Source: Anaerosporobacter mobilis DSM 15930 (GTDB taxonomy: Bacteria; Bacillota; Clostridia; Lachnospirales; Lachnospiraceae). Taken from it: a stretch of DNA of 38,406 nucleotides. The notes beneath the pieces were generated by a model. The model did not search any database, was not told the origin of the DNA, and saw only the letters and a program-made list of their open reading frames with translations. The stretch is from positions 1 to 38,406 of the forward strand of contig NZ_FRCP01000029.1 of the NCBI RefSeq assembly GCF_900142955.1, given 5' to 3'. Made by a program: the position numbers and the translations under genes. How positions within the stretch are numbered: position 1 is the stretch's first letter; each line of letters starts with the position of its first letter. Positions 24,768-33,786 of the stretch are shown here, one piece after another.

Positions 24768-25838
24768 TTACTTATCCAACAGCTCCTTCGTCGTATCATA
24801 TATTGTACTTAATAGACTTAATTGTTCATTTTTTGAATCCATCATTATCTCCCAGATCATGATTCCACCTACGTTATTACATGCCCATGAAGTCTTATCT
24901 TTCATGGTATTAATACCGTTATAATAAACTGTCGTACCATTCATTACCGTAGAATCTTTATAAGCATTTGCTGAGTTATTCTCTATGATGTCTGCATATG
25001 ACGCCCAGTTCGGTCTTTCATAGAATGGTACCCCCAGTACAACTTTGTCTTTATTTAATCCTCTAGTTTTTGTCCAGTATTCTCCGCATTCTACTGCAAA
25101 GTCATATGGGGAATGCCCAGAACTGTCATTACCGTCATAAGCCATTACATTAACCCAGTCTAACATGTTAAGTACTGTATCGGTTTGTCCATACCCAATA
25201 GAACCATTTCCTACAACTGCGGCAGTTAATAACTTTCCTCTACTATCTAACCCCTGCTTCAGATAGGTCATAAACACATTGTATTGTGAACGGGTTTTTT
25301 TCCTTGGATATTCCCAGTCTATATCTGCTCCATCAAAACCGTAGGTATCAATTATATTAAGAATACTGTTTGCTAATTTTTCACATTTTTCATCCGTATT
25401 TGTTGCCTTAGCAAATGTATCCTCCAGTGGGTATCCATTATAGGACCAACCACCTACTGCAATCAATACTTTAACACCATTGTTATGAGATGTAGATATC
25501 AATTTATTAACTATTGCTGTATCTTCTAAATCTCTAATATTACCATCTGATGTAGGAATAGCAAATGCATAGTTAATATGTGTTAACTTACTAAATGGTA
25601 CATCGTCCACCACATCTGCGTACCAATCGGGATAATACGCAACTCGCTTAAAGGAATCAAACGTAATCACTGGTCCTGAAACATTTGATTTTATTAGTTC
25701 TTTTAGATTCGTCTTTACGTTTGTGTCTGGTAAAAACACTTTTGTTTCCTTAACTTGTGACCCTAAATAAATTGGAATCATAGTAATACATAGAACAATC
25801 ACTAATATTATTTTAAATAATCTACTATGATACTTCAT
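24768..25838 (-). CDS. Secreted GH18 chitinase-like hydrolase, 356 aa
   Basis: An N-terminal hydrophobic segment (residues 7-26, LFKIILVIVLCITMIPIYL) is a signal peptide or membrane anchor; no clear cleavage site is seen, so it may stay anchored. The single GH18 domain (about 64-350) has VLIAVGGWSYNG, the catalytic FDGADIDWEYP with D172, D174 and acid E176, and WVNVMAYDGND. There is no carbohydrate-binding module, unlike its larger neighbour. The motif set is closer to short bacterial GH18 enzymes that act on soluble chitin oligomers. AAAGGAGGATTGT gives the ribosome binding site. The gene is bracketed by 90-base direct repeats, suggesting separate acquisition. Confidence 0.9.
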   Translation of the reverse strand: MKYHSRLFKIILVIVLCITMIPIYLGSQVKETKVFLPDTNVKTNLKELIKSNVSGPVITFDSFKRVAYYPDWYADVVDDVPFSKLTHINYAFAIPTSDGNIRDLEDTAIVNKLISTSHNNGVKVLIAVGGWSYNGYPLEDTFAKATNTDEKCEKLANSILNIIDTYGFDGADIDWEYPRKKTRSQYNVFMTYLKQGLDSRGKLLTAAVVGNGSIGYGQTDTVLNMLDWVNVMAYDGNDSSGHSPYDFAVECGEYWTKTRGLNKDKVVLGVPFYERPNWASYADIIENNSANAYKDSTVMNGTTVYYNGINTMKDKTSWACNNVGGIMIWEIMMDSKNEQLSLLSTIYDTTKELLDK

Positions 25839-25892
25839 ACAATCCTCCTTTTTCTGCGCTAATAGTTAGTTTCTTCAATGTTACTGATTCGA

Positions 25893-25982
25893 TGTAAAAT
25901 ATATAAAAAGATATTAAAAATAAAAAAAAAGATACCAAATATTCTGAAATAACCATCAAAATATTTCGTATCCTTTTCTTTA
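25893..25982 (-). repeat. 90-base repeat copy B, containing the terminator of the transketolase operon
   Basis: The sequence is about 80% identical to 24630-24719 by eye. The stem AAATATT/AATATTT with GATAC/GTATC arms is followed on the minus strand by a long T run. It sits 11 bases after the stop of the transketolase C-terminal subunit and immediately upstream of the small GH18 gene leader. Confidence 0.75.
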
Positions 25983-25992
25983 CTATATTATA

Positions 25993-26937
25993 TTAAGCAC
26001 GAGCAAATTCTTTCACTCTATTATAGATGCTTTCTGCGTCTAATCCGTATTTTTTAATTAATTCTACAGCTGGACCGCTTTCGCCGAATACATCATTAAC
26101 ACCAATCTTCATAACTTTAGTTGGATAATTTGCAGCTAATGTATCACAAACTGCGCTACCAAGACCACCAATTACAGAATGCTCTTCCACAGTAACAACT
26201 TTGTTTGTCTTCTTAGCACTTGTAACAATTATCTCTTCATCAAGTGGTTTGATTGTATGGATATTGATTATTTCTACTGAGATTCCATCTGCCTCTAATT
26301 TCTTAGCTGCTTCTAAAGTTTCTGACACACATAATCCAGTTGCTACTAATGTAATATCTGTTCCTTCTTGTAAAAGAACGCCTTTTCCGATTTCAAATTT
26401 GTAGTCTGGTGTATCATTGATTACAGGTACTGCAAGACGACCAAAACGTAAATATACTGGTCCATCATATTCAGCTGCTGCTCTAACTGCTGCTTTTGCT
26501 TCTACATCGTCAGAAGGATTGATAACTACCATTCCTGGAATAGTTCTCATTAACGCAATATCTTCATTACATTGGTGAGTCGCACCATCTTCACCTACAG
26601 ATATACCTGCATGTGTAGCACCAATTTTAACATTTAGATGTGGATACGCAACTGAGTTTCTAACTTGTTCGAAAGCACGACCTGCTGCGAACATAGCGAA
26701 TGAACTTACAAAAGGAATCTTACCAGTTGTAGCCATACCAGCTGCTATACCAACCATGTTACATTCTGCGATACCACAATCAATATGTCTTTCAGGGAAA
26801 GCTTTCTGAAAGATACCTGTTTTTGTAGCTGCTGCTAAGTCAGCATCTAATACATATACGTTATCGTATTCTTTTCCTAATTCAGTTAAAGCATTACCAT
26901 AACTATCTCTTGTTGCTATTTTCTTTATTTCTGACAT
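25993..26937 (-). CDS. Transketolase, C-terminal subunit, 314 aa
   Basis: The protein holds the pyrimidine-binding and C-terminal domains of transketolase: DADLAAATKTGIFQKAFPER, FDCGIAECNM-like text (HIDCGIAECNMVGIAAGMA), SFAMFAAGRAFEQ, THAGISVGEDGATHQ, and VTVEEHSVIGGLGSAV in the last domain. It works only together with the N-terminal subunit encoded just upstream, moving two-carbon ketol units between sugar phosphates in the pentose phosphate pathway. The ATG overlaps the end of the partner gene by 13 bases, consistent with coupled 1:1 synthesis. The gene ends at the terminator in repeat copy B. Confidence 0.93.
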   Translation of the reverse strand: MSEIKKIATRDSYGNALTELGKEYDNVYVLDADLAAATKTGIFQKAFPERHIDCGIAECNMVGIAAGMATTGKIPFVSSFAMFAAGRAFEQVRNSVAYPHLNVKIGATHAGISVGEDGATHQCNEDIALMRTIPGMVVINPSDDVEAKAAVRAAAEYDGPVYLRFGRLAVPVINDTPDYKFEIGKGVLLQEGTDITLVATGLCVSETLEAAKKLEADGISVEIINIHTIKPLDEEIIVTSAKKTNKVVTVEEHSVIGGLGSAVCDTLAANYPTKVMKIGVNDVFGESGPAVELIKKYGLDAESIYNRVKEFARA

Positions 26938-27761
26938 AATGCTTCACCTACTTTCTCTAAATCTTTCATTGCTAGTTCGTATTGTTCATCATTTGGTGCA
27001 CTACCATGCCATGCAGCATTATTTTCCATGAATGATACATCTTTACCTTTAATACTCTTTGCAATAATTGCAGTAGGTTGTCCTTTGCATTCTCTTGCTT
27101 TCTTAAAAGCATCAGCTAATTCATCAAAATTATGTGCATCCACGTTAATTACATTGAAATTAAATGCTTCAAATTTCTTATCGATTGGATATGGGGAACA
27201 TATATCTTCAATACTACCGTCAATTTGTAAGCCATTGTTATCAACGATTACTACTAAATTATCTAAATTACGAGCGCCAGCAAACATTGCTGCTTCCCAT
27301 ACTTGACCTTCTTGGATTTCTCCATCACCTAAAAGTGTGTATACACGGTAAGGATCATTTGATAATTTAGCTGATAAAGCCATACCAACAGCTGCTGAAA
27401 CACCTTGGCCTAATGAACCACTTGACATATCAACACCTGGAATATGTTTCTTATCTGGATGCCCTTGTAGATAAGAACCAACGTGACGTAATGTAGTAAG
27501 ATCCTCAACTGGGAAGAACCCTCTTTGTGCCAAAGTTGAATAAAGCCCTGGAGCTACATGTCCCTTTGATAATACGAAACGGTCTCTGTCACTCTTTTGT
27601 GGGTCCTTTGGATCTATATTCATTTCCTCAAAATATAGATACGTGAAAATGTCTGCTGCTGATAATGATCCGCCTGGATGGCCGGATTTTGCACTATGCA
27701 CTGCTGTAACGATACCTTTTCTAATTTCGTTAGCAGTCTTTTGAAGCTCAAGCTTGTTCAT
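26925..27761 (-). CDS. Transketolase, N-terminal (TPP-binding) subunit, 278 aa
   Basis: The thiamine diphosphate domain is complete. It shows SAKSGHPGGSLSAADI, the FVLSKGHVAPGLY motif, GSLGQGVSAAVGMALS, and the GDGEIQEGQVWEAAMFAG to NNGLQIDG metal and TPP motif. Split transketolases of this sort are common in Clostridia and archaea. It feeds pentoses into glycolysis, which fits a polysaccharide-degrading anaerobe. AGAGGAGGTTGAAAA precedes the ATG. It is the first gene of a two-gene operon with a promoter candidate about 120 bases upstream. Confidence 0.94.
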   Translation of the reverse strand: MNKLELQKTANEIRKGIVTAVHSAKSGHPGGSLSAADIFTYLYFEEMNIDPKDPQKSDRDRFVLSKGHVAPGLYSTLAQRGFFPVEDLTTLRHVGSYLQGHPDKKHIPGVDMSSGSLGQGVSAAVGMALSAKLSNDPYRVYTLLGDGEIQEGQVWEAAMFAGARNLDNLVVIVDNNGLQIDGSIEDICSPYPIDKKFEAFNFNVINVDAHNFDELADAFKKARECKGQPTAIIAKSIKGKDVSFMENNAAWHGSAPNDEQYELAMKDLEKVGEALCQK

Positions 27762-27881
27762 TTTTCAACCTCCTCTTGTCTTGTCATGCTACTTAACTGT
27801 TCAGTATATAATGAAAGCTAAACCCTTGTCTAACTCTATTATCTCCAATTATTTGTATCTAATAAGCTATTAACCCTACTC

Positions 27882-27910
27882 ATTTTAACACAACATATGT
27901 AATCAATCAA
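27882..27910 (-). promoter_or_regulatory. Promoter candidate of the transketolase operon
   Basis: On the minus strand TTGATT (27905-27910) and TAAAAT (27882-27887) are 17 bases apart. The leader would be about 115 bases. A second, weaker pair (TTAGAC with TATATA, also 17 apart) lies closer to the gene. Confidence 0.5.
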
Positions 27911-27995
27911 ATAAAAATGAATATTCTTCCTTAACTTGACCGATTTGTACTACAAGTATGTGCAATAATTACTGTAAAATCTAGAGTCCACTAAA

Positions 27996-28027
27996 ATAGC
28001 CCTGCGATCAATGAGTCGCAAGGCTAT
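27996..28027 (-). terminator. Terminator of the GH87 gene
   Basis: ATAGCCcTGCGA (27996-28007) pairs with TCGCAaGGCTAT (28016-28027) with one mismatch and an 8-base loop. On the minus strand TTTT follows. It lies 26 bases after the GH87 stop. Confidence 0.8.
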
Positions 28028-28053
28028 CTTAGCTACATTAGAATACTATATTT

Positions 28054-31000
28054 TTACCAATTGTTATCCGTTCCGATTTTGTTTACTTTAAAGTCTGGGC
28101 ACTTTTCTAATCCATAAACAGACTTCACTTTAGCATTATAGATTTTTACATTTTTGAAATTAGCACTACCGAAACAAGGTCCTTGACCGTTCTCTGCTGC
28201 AACTACAAATTTGATTCCATATCGCTCTGCACCATTAATAACAATATTCTCAAGATTTATATTCTGCATAGGAATCTTATCTGCATGTTTTGTTTGGAAC
28301 ATAATTCCAAAGTAAACAGCATCATTAATATTCACATTCTTCACTGTTATATTCTTAAGTACACGGTCCCCAGAGTAAATCCAAATAGCTCCAAAGTTTT
28401 GGTATTCATTAATTTTGTCATCTGCTCCATTACTTGTATAGAAGTCACCACCACAACGGTCGATCGTAATTCCATCAAACAATGTTTCTGCATCGCCAAA
28501 CCCAAGTGTATTATAGCCGAAACTTAAGCTACTAATCGTAACACCTGGATATGTAAGTGAATCTGCAACATATAGATTGGTGAATTGGTTTCCAGAACCT
28601 CCATAGATTGCAAATCCAGCTGCACGACGAGTACACACTGCTGTCAGATTTGTATATATGTTTCCTGTATTATAAGAAGTTCCACCACTATCAATTGCAC
28701 TAAAGGAAGCAAATGCATCATCACCGCAAGCTCTCGCATAGCAGTTTTCAATTGTGTTGTATGAGGATCCATTCGTCATATTAATTCCATCAGCAAATAG
28801 ATTCTTAATTCGGCAGTCTTTGAATGTATTATAAGAGGAACCTACACCCCAATATAAACAAACAAAATGTTCCGCCCATACATTCTCAATTGTTACATTC
28901 TGAATCTTATCTCCATCAATGAATTTGCCTGGGCCATCACTACGATATTGATAATTTCCCCATGCTGATAGATTCTTAATCGTTGATCCATTTGCTGAAG
29001 AAGCAATTGTAAATCCGATATCCATATTGCTTCTTGTTTGTGGTGCAACAAGTTTCGTATGCCATGGTCCAGCGCCAGTAATCTCTAGTGCACGTCCATA
29101 AACTGTGATTTTAGAACTTAGTTGCCATTCTCCTGCTGGAATAAAGATACCTGCTTTCTTTGTATCCATTCTTGCTTCATTCAATGCCTGTTCTATCGAT
29201 TTGCTAGTTGTAACTTCTACATATCTAGAAGGATCTGGATTCGTAGCCGCAGGTAAAACATGCTCATATTCCATCATATCAACATAAATCCATGGCACGT
29301 CAGTAGTATCTTTTTGTATTCTTACTTTCGTTCCTGCTGGATATACTTGATTTAATAGTATTTGCGCATCCTCATACAACCAATAGGCTTGATCTCCTGA
29401 ATTATTATATCCCAGTCGATCAAGTGTTGTTGGTGATGCATACACATGGGAATACTTAGAGGTAACATTAAAATCTCCCTTACTTTCGCCATTAATATAT
29501 AAGCTGATTGTTCCGCTTGTTCCTTCCTTTATAGCGCTACGAAGAACAAATGCATTGGCATCAGAAGCTAATGTGAATTCTACAGATTCTCCTACGTCAT
29601 CAAGATATACTGCACTTCTACCTGAAGCTTCGCCAGCATAATCTGCTAACTTATAGTTCTTCGCTAAAACTGTTCCATTAATTTTGTTTGAAGCTGCTTC
29701 CATTTCTAAAGTTGAAAACGGAAGGTTAGCTCCTCTGCCTGAGAAGAAAGTTCTCTCTGAGGAATTATTCGTACGTTTTACCCCTACTTCTTTCTCATCG
29801 ACAGCAACATCGCAAGTAACTCTATAGCTTCCATCTATCGCTGTCCAGGAACCCATACTTAATGTAGCCGCGTTGCCAGCAGCAAGTATACCCGTATACG
29901 ATTTTGTAAATGTTTTGATTACACTACCTGCCTCGTTAAATAGCTTTACAATAACCTCATGGTTTCCATTCGCTGTGGAGATATTTCCTTGATTTTTTAA
30001 TGTTACTGTAAAATCAACTAAATTACCTGCACTAGGATTTCCAGGCGTCCAAGTTAATACTCCTATTAGGTCCGCACTTGTTACCTCTTGTACACTTAAT
30101 TTCACTTCTTTCTTGTTGTTACTCTTATCCATTTCAATTACTTTGTTTTCTTCGTCAACTATTGCTATAAGATCATAAACCGCTGCATTTTGCTCCGCTA
30201 ATTTAACTGATACTGTAGTGGAAGCTCCTGCCTCTAATGCAGGCACTGATGCACTACTTACTAGATTAGTACCTAGATAGAAATTAATAGTAGTAGCTTT
30301 TGATATGGTAGTACCTTGATTCTTCACAATCGCATTAACCGTTATCTGATCTGTTTCGATTGGTGATCCTGGTATCGTCTGCAATGAAGTAACTGTTAAA
30401 TCTGGATTTGGAGCATTTACTCCATAAATCTCGAACTCAGCTAATTGTCCTGCAGATGAACCACTATTGGCAGTAAACTTTAGCTCTACTGCACTAGCTC
30501 TTGCTGATACTGGGATTGTTACAGTGTTTTTATTGGTTGGATTGAACGTATAGGCTTTCGCCCCTACTAATGTTGTATACGTTGTATTATCCTGTGTATG
30601 CACCAAAACCTCTATCGTTTGATTTCTTGTAGCCCATACACTGTCTGGATTAAGCTTTAATACAAGCTTAGATATATCTGCATTCCTACCAAGATCAACA
30701 CTAACCGTATCTGGGTATCCGCCTTGACCTTCCCAATAGGTACTTGTATTTCCATCATTAATATTCTCGCCCCGGAAGATATAAACGAAGGATGATGCCG
30801 TTACCTTTTTACCTAATGCTAGATTTGAACCCTCGCCTGGGTTCACAGGTGGATCTGGGTCTACGATCACTTGATCTGTAACAGTAATTAACTCTGTCGT
30901 CTTATTATTATTCACATTGGATTCTTGATAACGGTTCACATCATTTACCCATGCAAGAACTGTATGAGTACCGGTTGTAGCTTTCCACGTTGTACTTCCA

Positions 31001-33786
31001 CTTGGTCCATTATTGGCTGTTACTGTTATGGATTCACCTGGCATAATCTGTGTCTTATTCGTATCTGACCACGCTACACAACTTCCATCAATCTGAAATT
31101 GCACTCCATTAATTACATCTGGATTTGCTACTCCTGTTCCTTGATTCTTAATAACAGCACTAAAAACAACATCATTTCCCTTTGCTGGTTTTTCAGGAGC
31201 CCATATAATATCCGTAATAACCATGTCTGGATTTCCGTATGGCGCTGATGGGTTCGTTGGGTCTGTTGGATCTGTTGGGTCCGTTGGATCTGTTGGATCT
31301 GTTGGGTCCGTTGGGTCCGTTGGGTCAGTTGGATCTGTTGGATCTGTTGGATCTGTTGGATCTGTTGGATCTGTTGGGTCAGTTGGATCTGTTGGATCTG
31401 TTGGATCTGTTGGATCTGTTGGATCTGTTGGGATTATTATACTATGATCACTATGACTCGTGTTAATAATTCCAACCTTTGGGTATCCAGGAACAGAATA
31501 GCTCTTATTTCCTTCATTCGTTACATTGTTTAATTTTACATTCGCATTATTCAGATAATATGTATCTGCATAACCAATATTTCTTAAAGTTAAATCATTT
31601 ACCGTTAGATTCGGATTACCACCAAAACTCATAATGGCAGCACCTAGATGTGGTAAGGACGAATAGTTAGGTTTCTTACCATCAACACCAGTTCCGAATA
31701 TATTTAACTTATTAAATACTATATTAGATATACTATCTCCAATACGTATTCCATCATGTTGTGCATCATAAATATACGTGTTATTGAATGTTACATTCTT
31801 AACTGCTCCTATAATATCTATAGCACCATACTCACTTTGCCATGTATCATAGCTAGCACCAGAACGTATAATTATATTATTATCGAATTGTATATTTTTT
31901 GTATTATCAAATTTGTATCCTGAAAATGTAGTATTTAGGTGAATTCCTGATGCCATGAAATTATCACGTATATAGTTGTTATAGACCTTATGTCCATCTC
32001 CACCGTATATTGCAATACCACCAGCACGCCATATAAAATCTATCGTATTATAGCAGAATACATTATTTGATTCATCTTTTGCAGACATGTAATTATTATT
32101 CCACATTGCTAAACCATCATCACCATTATTACGGATAGAACAATTGTAAACGGTAGCATTGCTTGTACCTTGACAGAAGTTTACCCCATCTGCTAAGTTA
32201 TTACGAATACGACAATTTACAATCTTAAGATTATCCGAATAGTCTAGCGAACCATTATAGTCTCCAACCCAAAATCCACATTCAAAATGTTCTTCCCAAA
32301 TATCATGAATTAATGAATTCCCATCAAATACATCCATGAAACACTTATAAATTGCATTCTCACCGTAACGTGAACGTAAATTAGAGTTTATGTACATATT
32401 ACAGAATTCTATATTATAGGTGGAGCCATCACCTGCACCTGAAATACCACCCTTTTGCTGTCCAGAATTGGTAAACTGGATGTTTGTAAACCACATACCA
32501 GCTCCCGTAATCATCATATTACTTGCTGATACTCTCCAAATTTGATTAATGTGGTACGTTCCTTCTGGGAAATATACATCCTTTCCAGCGGCATCTGCTG
32601 CTGCTATACATGCCGTAATAGCTGCATAATCGTCCACACCATCATCAGGAACTGCGCCAAACTCTACAACTGAATAAGAACCTGCTGGCTGTCCAATTGG
32701 TTTTCCTGTTTCTTCAATCTCAAGGAAGTCAACCCCATAAGTTAGCCCATTCGCCCTCGTACTTTGAATACGAATTTTATCACCTGGTTGTAAAGATTGC
32801 TCTAAACGAAAGTGCACTTCGTCAAAAGCAAAACATGCAGTTCCATTACCTGGAGTATCCCCAGCTCCTCCATTCAAATACTGCCACATATAATAGGATG
32901 TAAGATCAACTGTCTTTACTTTCACACCGTTTACATATACATCAAGTGATCCAGTCTGTCCCATTCCATCAGCACTATCTGGAAGAGTAAAGCGCATTAC
33001 AATTCCATTCCCTGACGAAAACGTTGTCCACTCTGCATAGGATCCGTTTGTCGGTAAACTGACATAGGATTGATTCGAAGCCTGACTAGCTATATTAGTT
33101 AATGACCAATCATTAGAAGATGCTAAGATAGCTCCTCCTCCTATCGAAGCATTTTCTGAGTCATATCTAACATATGGCATGGATGCACCTATACTATTAA
33201 CATCCGCATTAGCTTCTGGAATCGAAACAGCATCCCCCGCATGCGCATTCGTTAATTTACCTGGAACTCCATCATCGTCAACATTAGTAGATGAGCTATA
33301 ATCTTCTATAATCCAACTTTGTGCTGTTGTTCCATAATACGTGGTACTATCCTTGTCTTTTGTATATAGAAATCCTCCTGTCCCATTATTTCTTGTGCTT
33401 TTCCACATGTTATCGATTGTAGATGTGTTTTCGTCACCCTCAATATACCATTTACTACTCATCCAAACTTCATAAATTGTACTTTCTAGTCGTACGGTAC
33501 CGTTTGCATACTCAAGACACATATAAGAGCTTGTCCCCATGTTTTGAATCCAATACGTTCCATCGGATTTTTTGATAACTTTCCAAATATAATTTGGATT
33601 TTTCTCTTTTAATTCCCCACTCTTGACATCTGATCCTTCTGCATAAAGATACGCATTCGAAGTAGTTTTAATGAAAATAGTCGCATCATTAGTAACCTTC
33701 TTGGCAAATACAGCAGGAACTTGATTTGGAATGATCATTGACAGTATAATAATTACCGCAATTAGCTTCCTCATTCTCTTTAACAT
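28054..33786 (-). CDS. Giant secreted alpha-1,3-glucanase with two GH87 catalytic domains, 1910 aa
   Basis: A signal peptide ends near residue 29 (VFAKK). Domains in order: a trefoil-like module (about 33-165), a CBM6/35-like module (about 200-357), GH87 beta-helix 1 (about 370-780), a (Pro-Thr-Asp)19 linker (786-842), a CARDB domain (about 850-975), an F5/8 type C module (about 985-1125), two more CARDB domains (about 1130-1340), a CBM6/35-like module (about 1345-1500) and GH87 beta-helix 2 (about 1505-1910). The Asp triad of GH87 is present in both: D533, D556, D557 (LADGVN, NNGDDGLAMW) and D1666, D1689, D1690 (FADGIN, ACGDDAFASF), with the same spacing of 23 and 1. GH87 enzymes cut alpha-1,3-glucan of fungal walls and of bacterial mutan. 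AAAGGAGACGAAAGGT precedes the ATG. Confidence 0.88.
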   Translation of the reverse strand: MLKRMRKLIAVIIILSMIIPNQVPAVFAKKVTNDATIFIKTTSNAYLYAEGSDVKSGELKEKNPNYIWKVIKKSDGTYWIQNMGTSSYMCLEYANGTVRLESTIYEVWMSSKWYIEGDENTSTIDNMWKSTRNNGTGGFLYTKDKDSTTYYGTTAQSWIIEDYSSSTNVDDDGVPGKLTNAHAGDAVSIPEANADVNSIGASMPYVRYDSENASIGGGAILASSNDWSLTNIASQASNQSYVSLPTNGSYAEWTTFSSGNGIVMRFTLPDSADGMGQTGSLDVYVNGVKVKTVDLTSYYMWQYLNGGAGDTPGNGTACFAFDEVHFRLEQSLQPGDKIRIQSTRANGLTYGVDFLEIEETGKPIGQPAGSYSVVEFGAVPDDGVDDYAAITACIAAADAAGKDVYFPEGTYHINQIWRVSASNMMITGAGMWFTNIQFTNSGQQKGGISGAGDGSTYNIEFCNMYINSNLRSRYGENAIYKCFMDVFDGNSLIHDIWEEHFECGFWVGDYNGSLDYSDNLKIVNCRIRNNLADGVNFCQGTSNATVYNCSIRNNGDDGLAMWNNNYMSAKDESNNVFCYNTIDFIWRAGGIAIYGGDGHKVYNNYIRDNFMASGIHLNTTFSGYKFDNTKNIQFDNNIIIRSGASYDTWQSEYGAIDIIGAVKNVTFNNTYIYDAQHDGIRIGDSISNIVFNKLNIFGTGVDGKKPNYSSLPHLGAAIMSFGGNPNLTVNDLTLRNIGYADTYYLNNANVKLNNVTNEGNKSYSVPGYPKVGIINTSHSDHSIIIPTDPTDPTDPTDPTDPTDPTDPTDPTDPTDPTDPTDPTDPTDPTDPTDPTDPTDPTDPTNPSAPYGNPDMVITDIIWAPEKPAKGNDVVFSAVIKNQGTGVANPDVINGVQFQIDGSCVAWSDTNKTQIMPGESITVTANNGPSGSTTWKATTGTHTVLAWVNDVNRYQESNVNNNKTTELITVTDQVIVDPDPPVNPGEGSNLALGKKVTASSFVYIFRGENINDGNTSTYWEGQGGYPDTVSVDLGRNADISKLVLKLNPDSVWATRNQTIEVLVHTQDNTTYTTLVGAKAYTFNPTNKNTVTIPVSARASAVELKFTANSGSSAGQLAEFEIYGVNAPNPDLTVTSLQTIPGSPIETDQITVNAIVKNQGTTISKATTINFYLGTNLVSSASVPALEAGASTTVSVKLAEQNAAVYDLIAIVDEENKVIEMDKSNNKKEVKLSVQEVTSADLIGVLTWTPGNPSAGNLVDFTVTLKNQGNISTANGNHEVIVKLFNEAGSVIKTFTKSYTGILAAGNAATLSMGSWTAIDGSYRVTCDVAVDEKEVGVKRTNNSSERTFFSGRGANLPFSTLEMEAASNKINGTVLAKNYKLADYAGEASGRSAVYLDDVGESVEFTLASDANAFVLRSAIKEGTSGTISLYINGESKGDFNVTSKYSHVYASPTTLDRLGYNNSGDQAYWLYEDAQILLNQVYPAGTKVRIQKDTTDVPWIYVDMMEYEHVLPAATNPDPSRYVEVTTSKSIEQALNEARMDTKKAGIFIPAGEWQLSSKITVYGRALEITGAGPWHTKLVAPQTRSNMDIGFTIASSANGSTIKNLSAWGNYQYRSDGPGKFIDGDKIQNVTIENVWAEHFVCLYWGVGSSYNTFKDCRIKNLFADGINMTNGSSYNTIENCYARACGDDAFASFSAIDSGGTSYNTGNIYTNLTAVCTRRAAGFAIYGGSGNQFTNLYVADSLTYPGVTISSLSFGYNTLGFGDAETLFDGITIDRCGGDFYTSNGADDKINEYQNFGAIWIYSGDRVLKNITVKNVNINDAVYFGIMFQTKHADKIPMQNINLENIVINGAERYGIKFVVAAENGQGPCFGSANFKNVKIYNAKVKSVYGLEKCPDFKVNKIGTDNNW
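31262..31432. repeat. Nineteen 9-base repeats encoding the (Pro-Thr-Asp) linker
   Basis: Units read TCNGTTGGR on the plus strand and give Pro-Thr-Asp on the coding strand. The last twelve units form two identical 54-base blocks (31325-31378 and 31379-31432), each one TCA-type unit, four TCTGTTGGA units and one TCTGTTGGG unit. The pattern shows a recent in-frame duplication within the tandem array. Confidence 0.92.

Noticed and set aside
31223..31466. Long plus-strand reading frames of Gly-Ser-Val or Leu repeats
   Set aside because: They are shadows of the Pro-Thr-Asp repeat in the GH87 gene, where a 9-base unit leaves other frames open.
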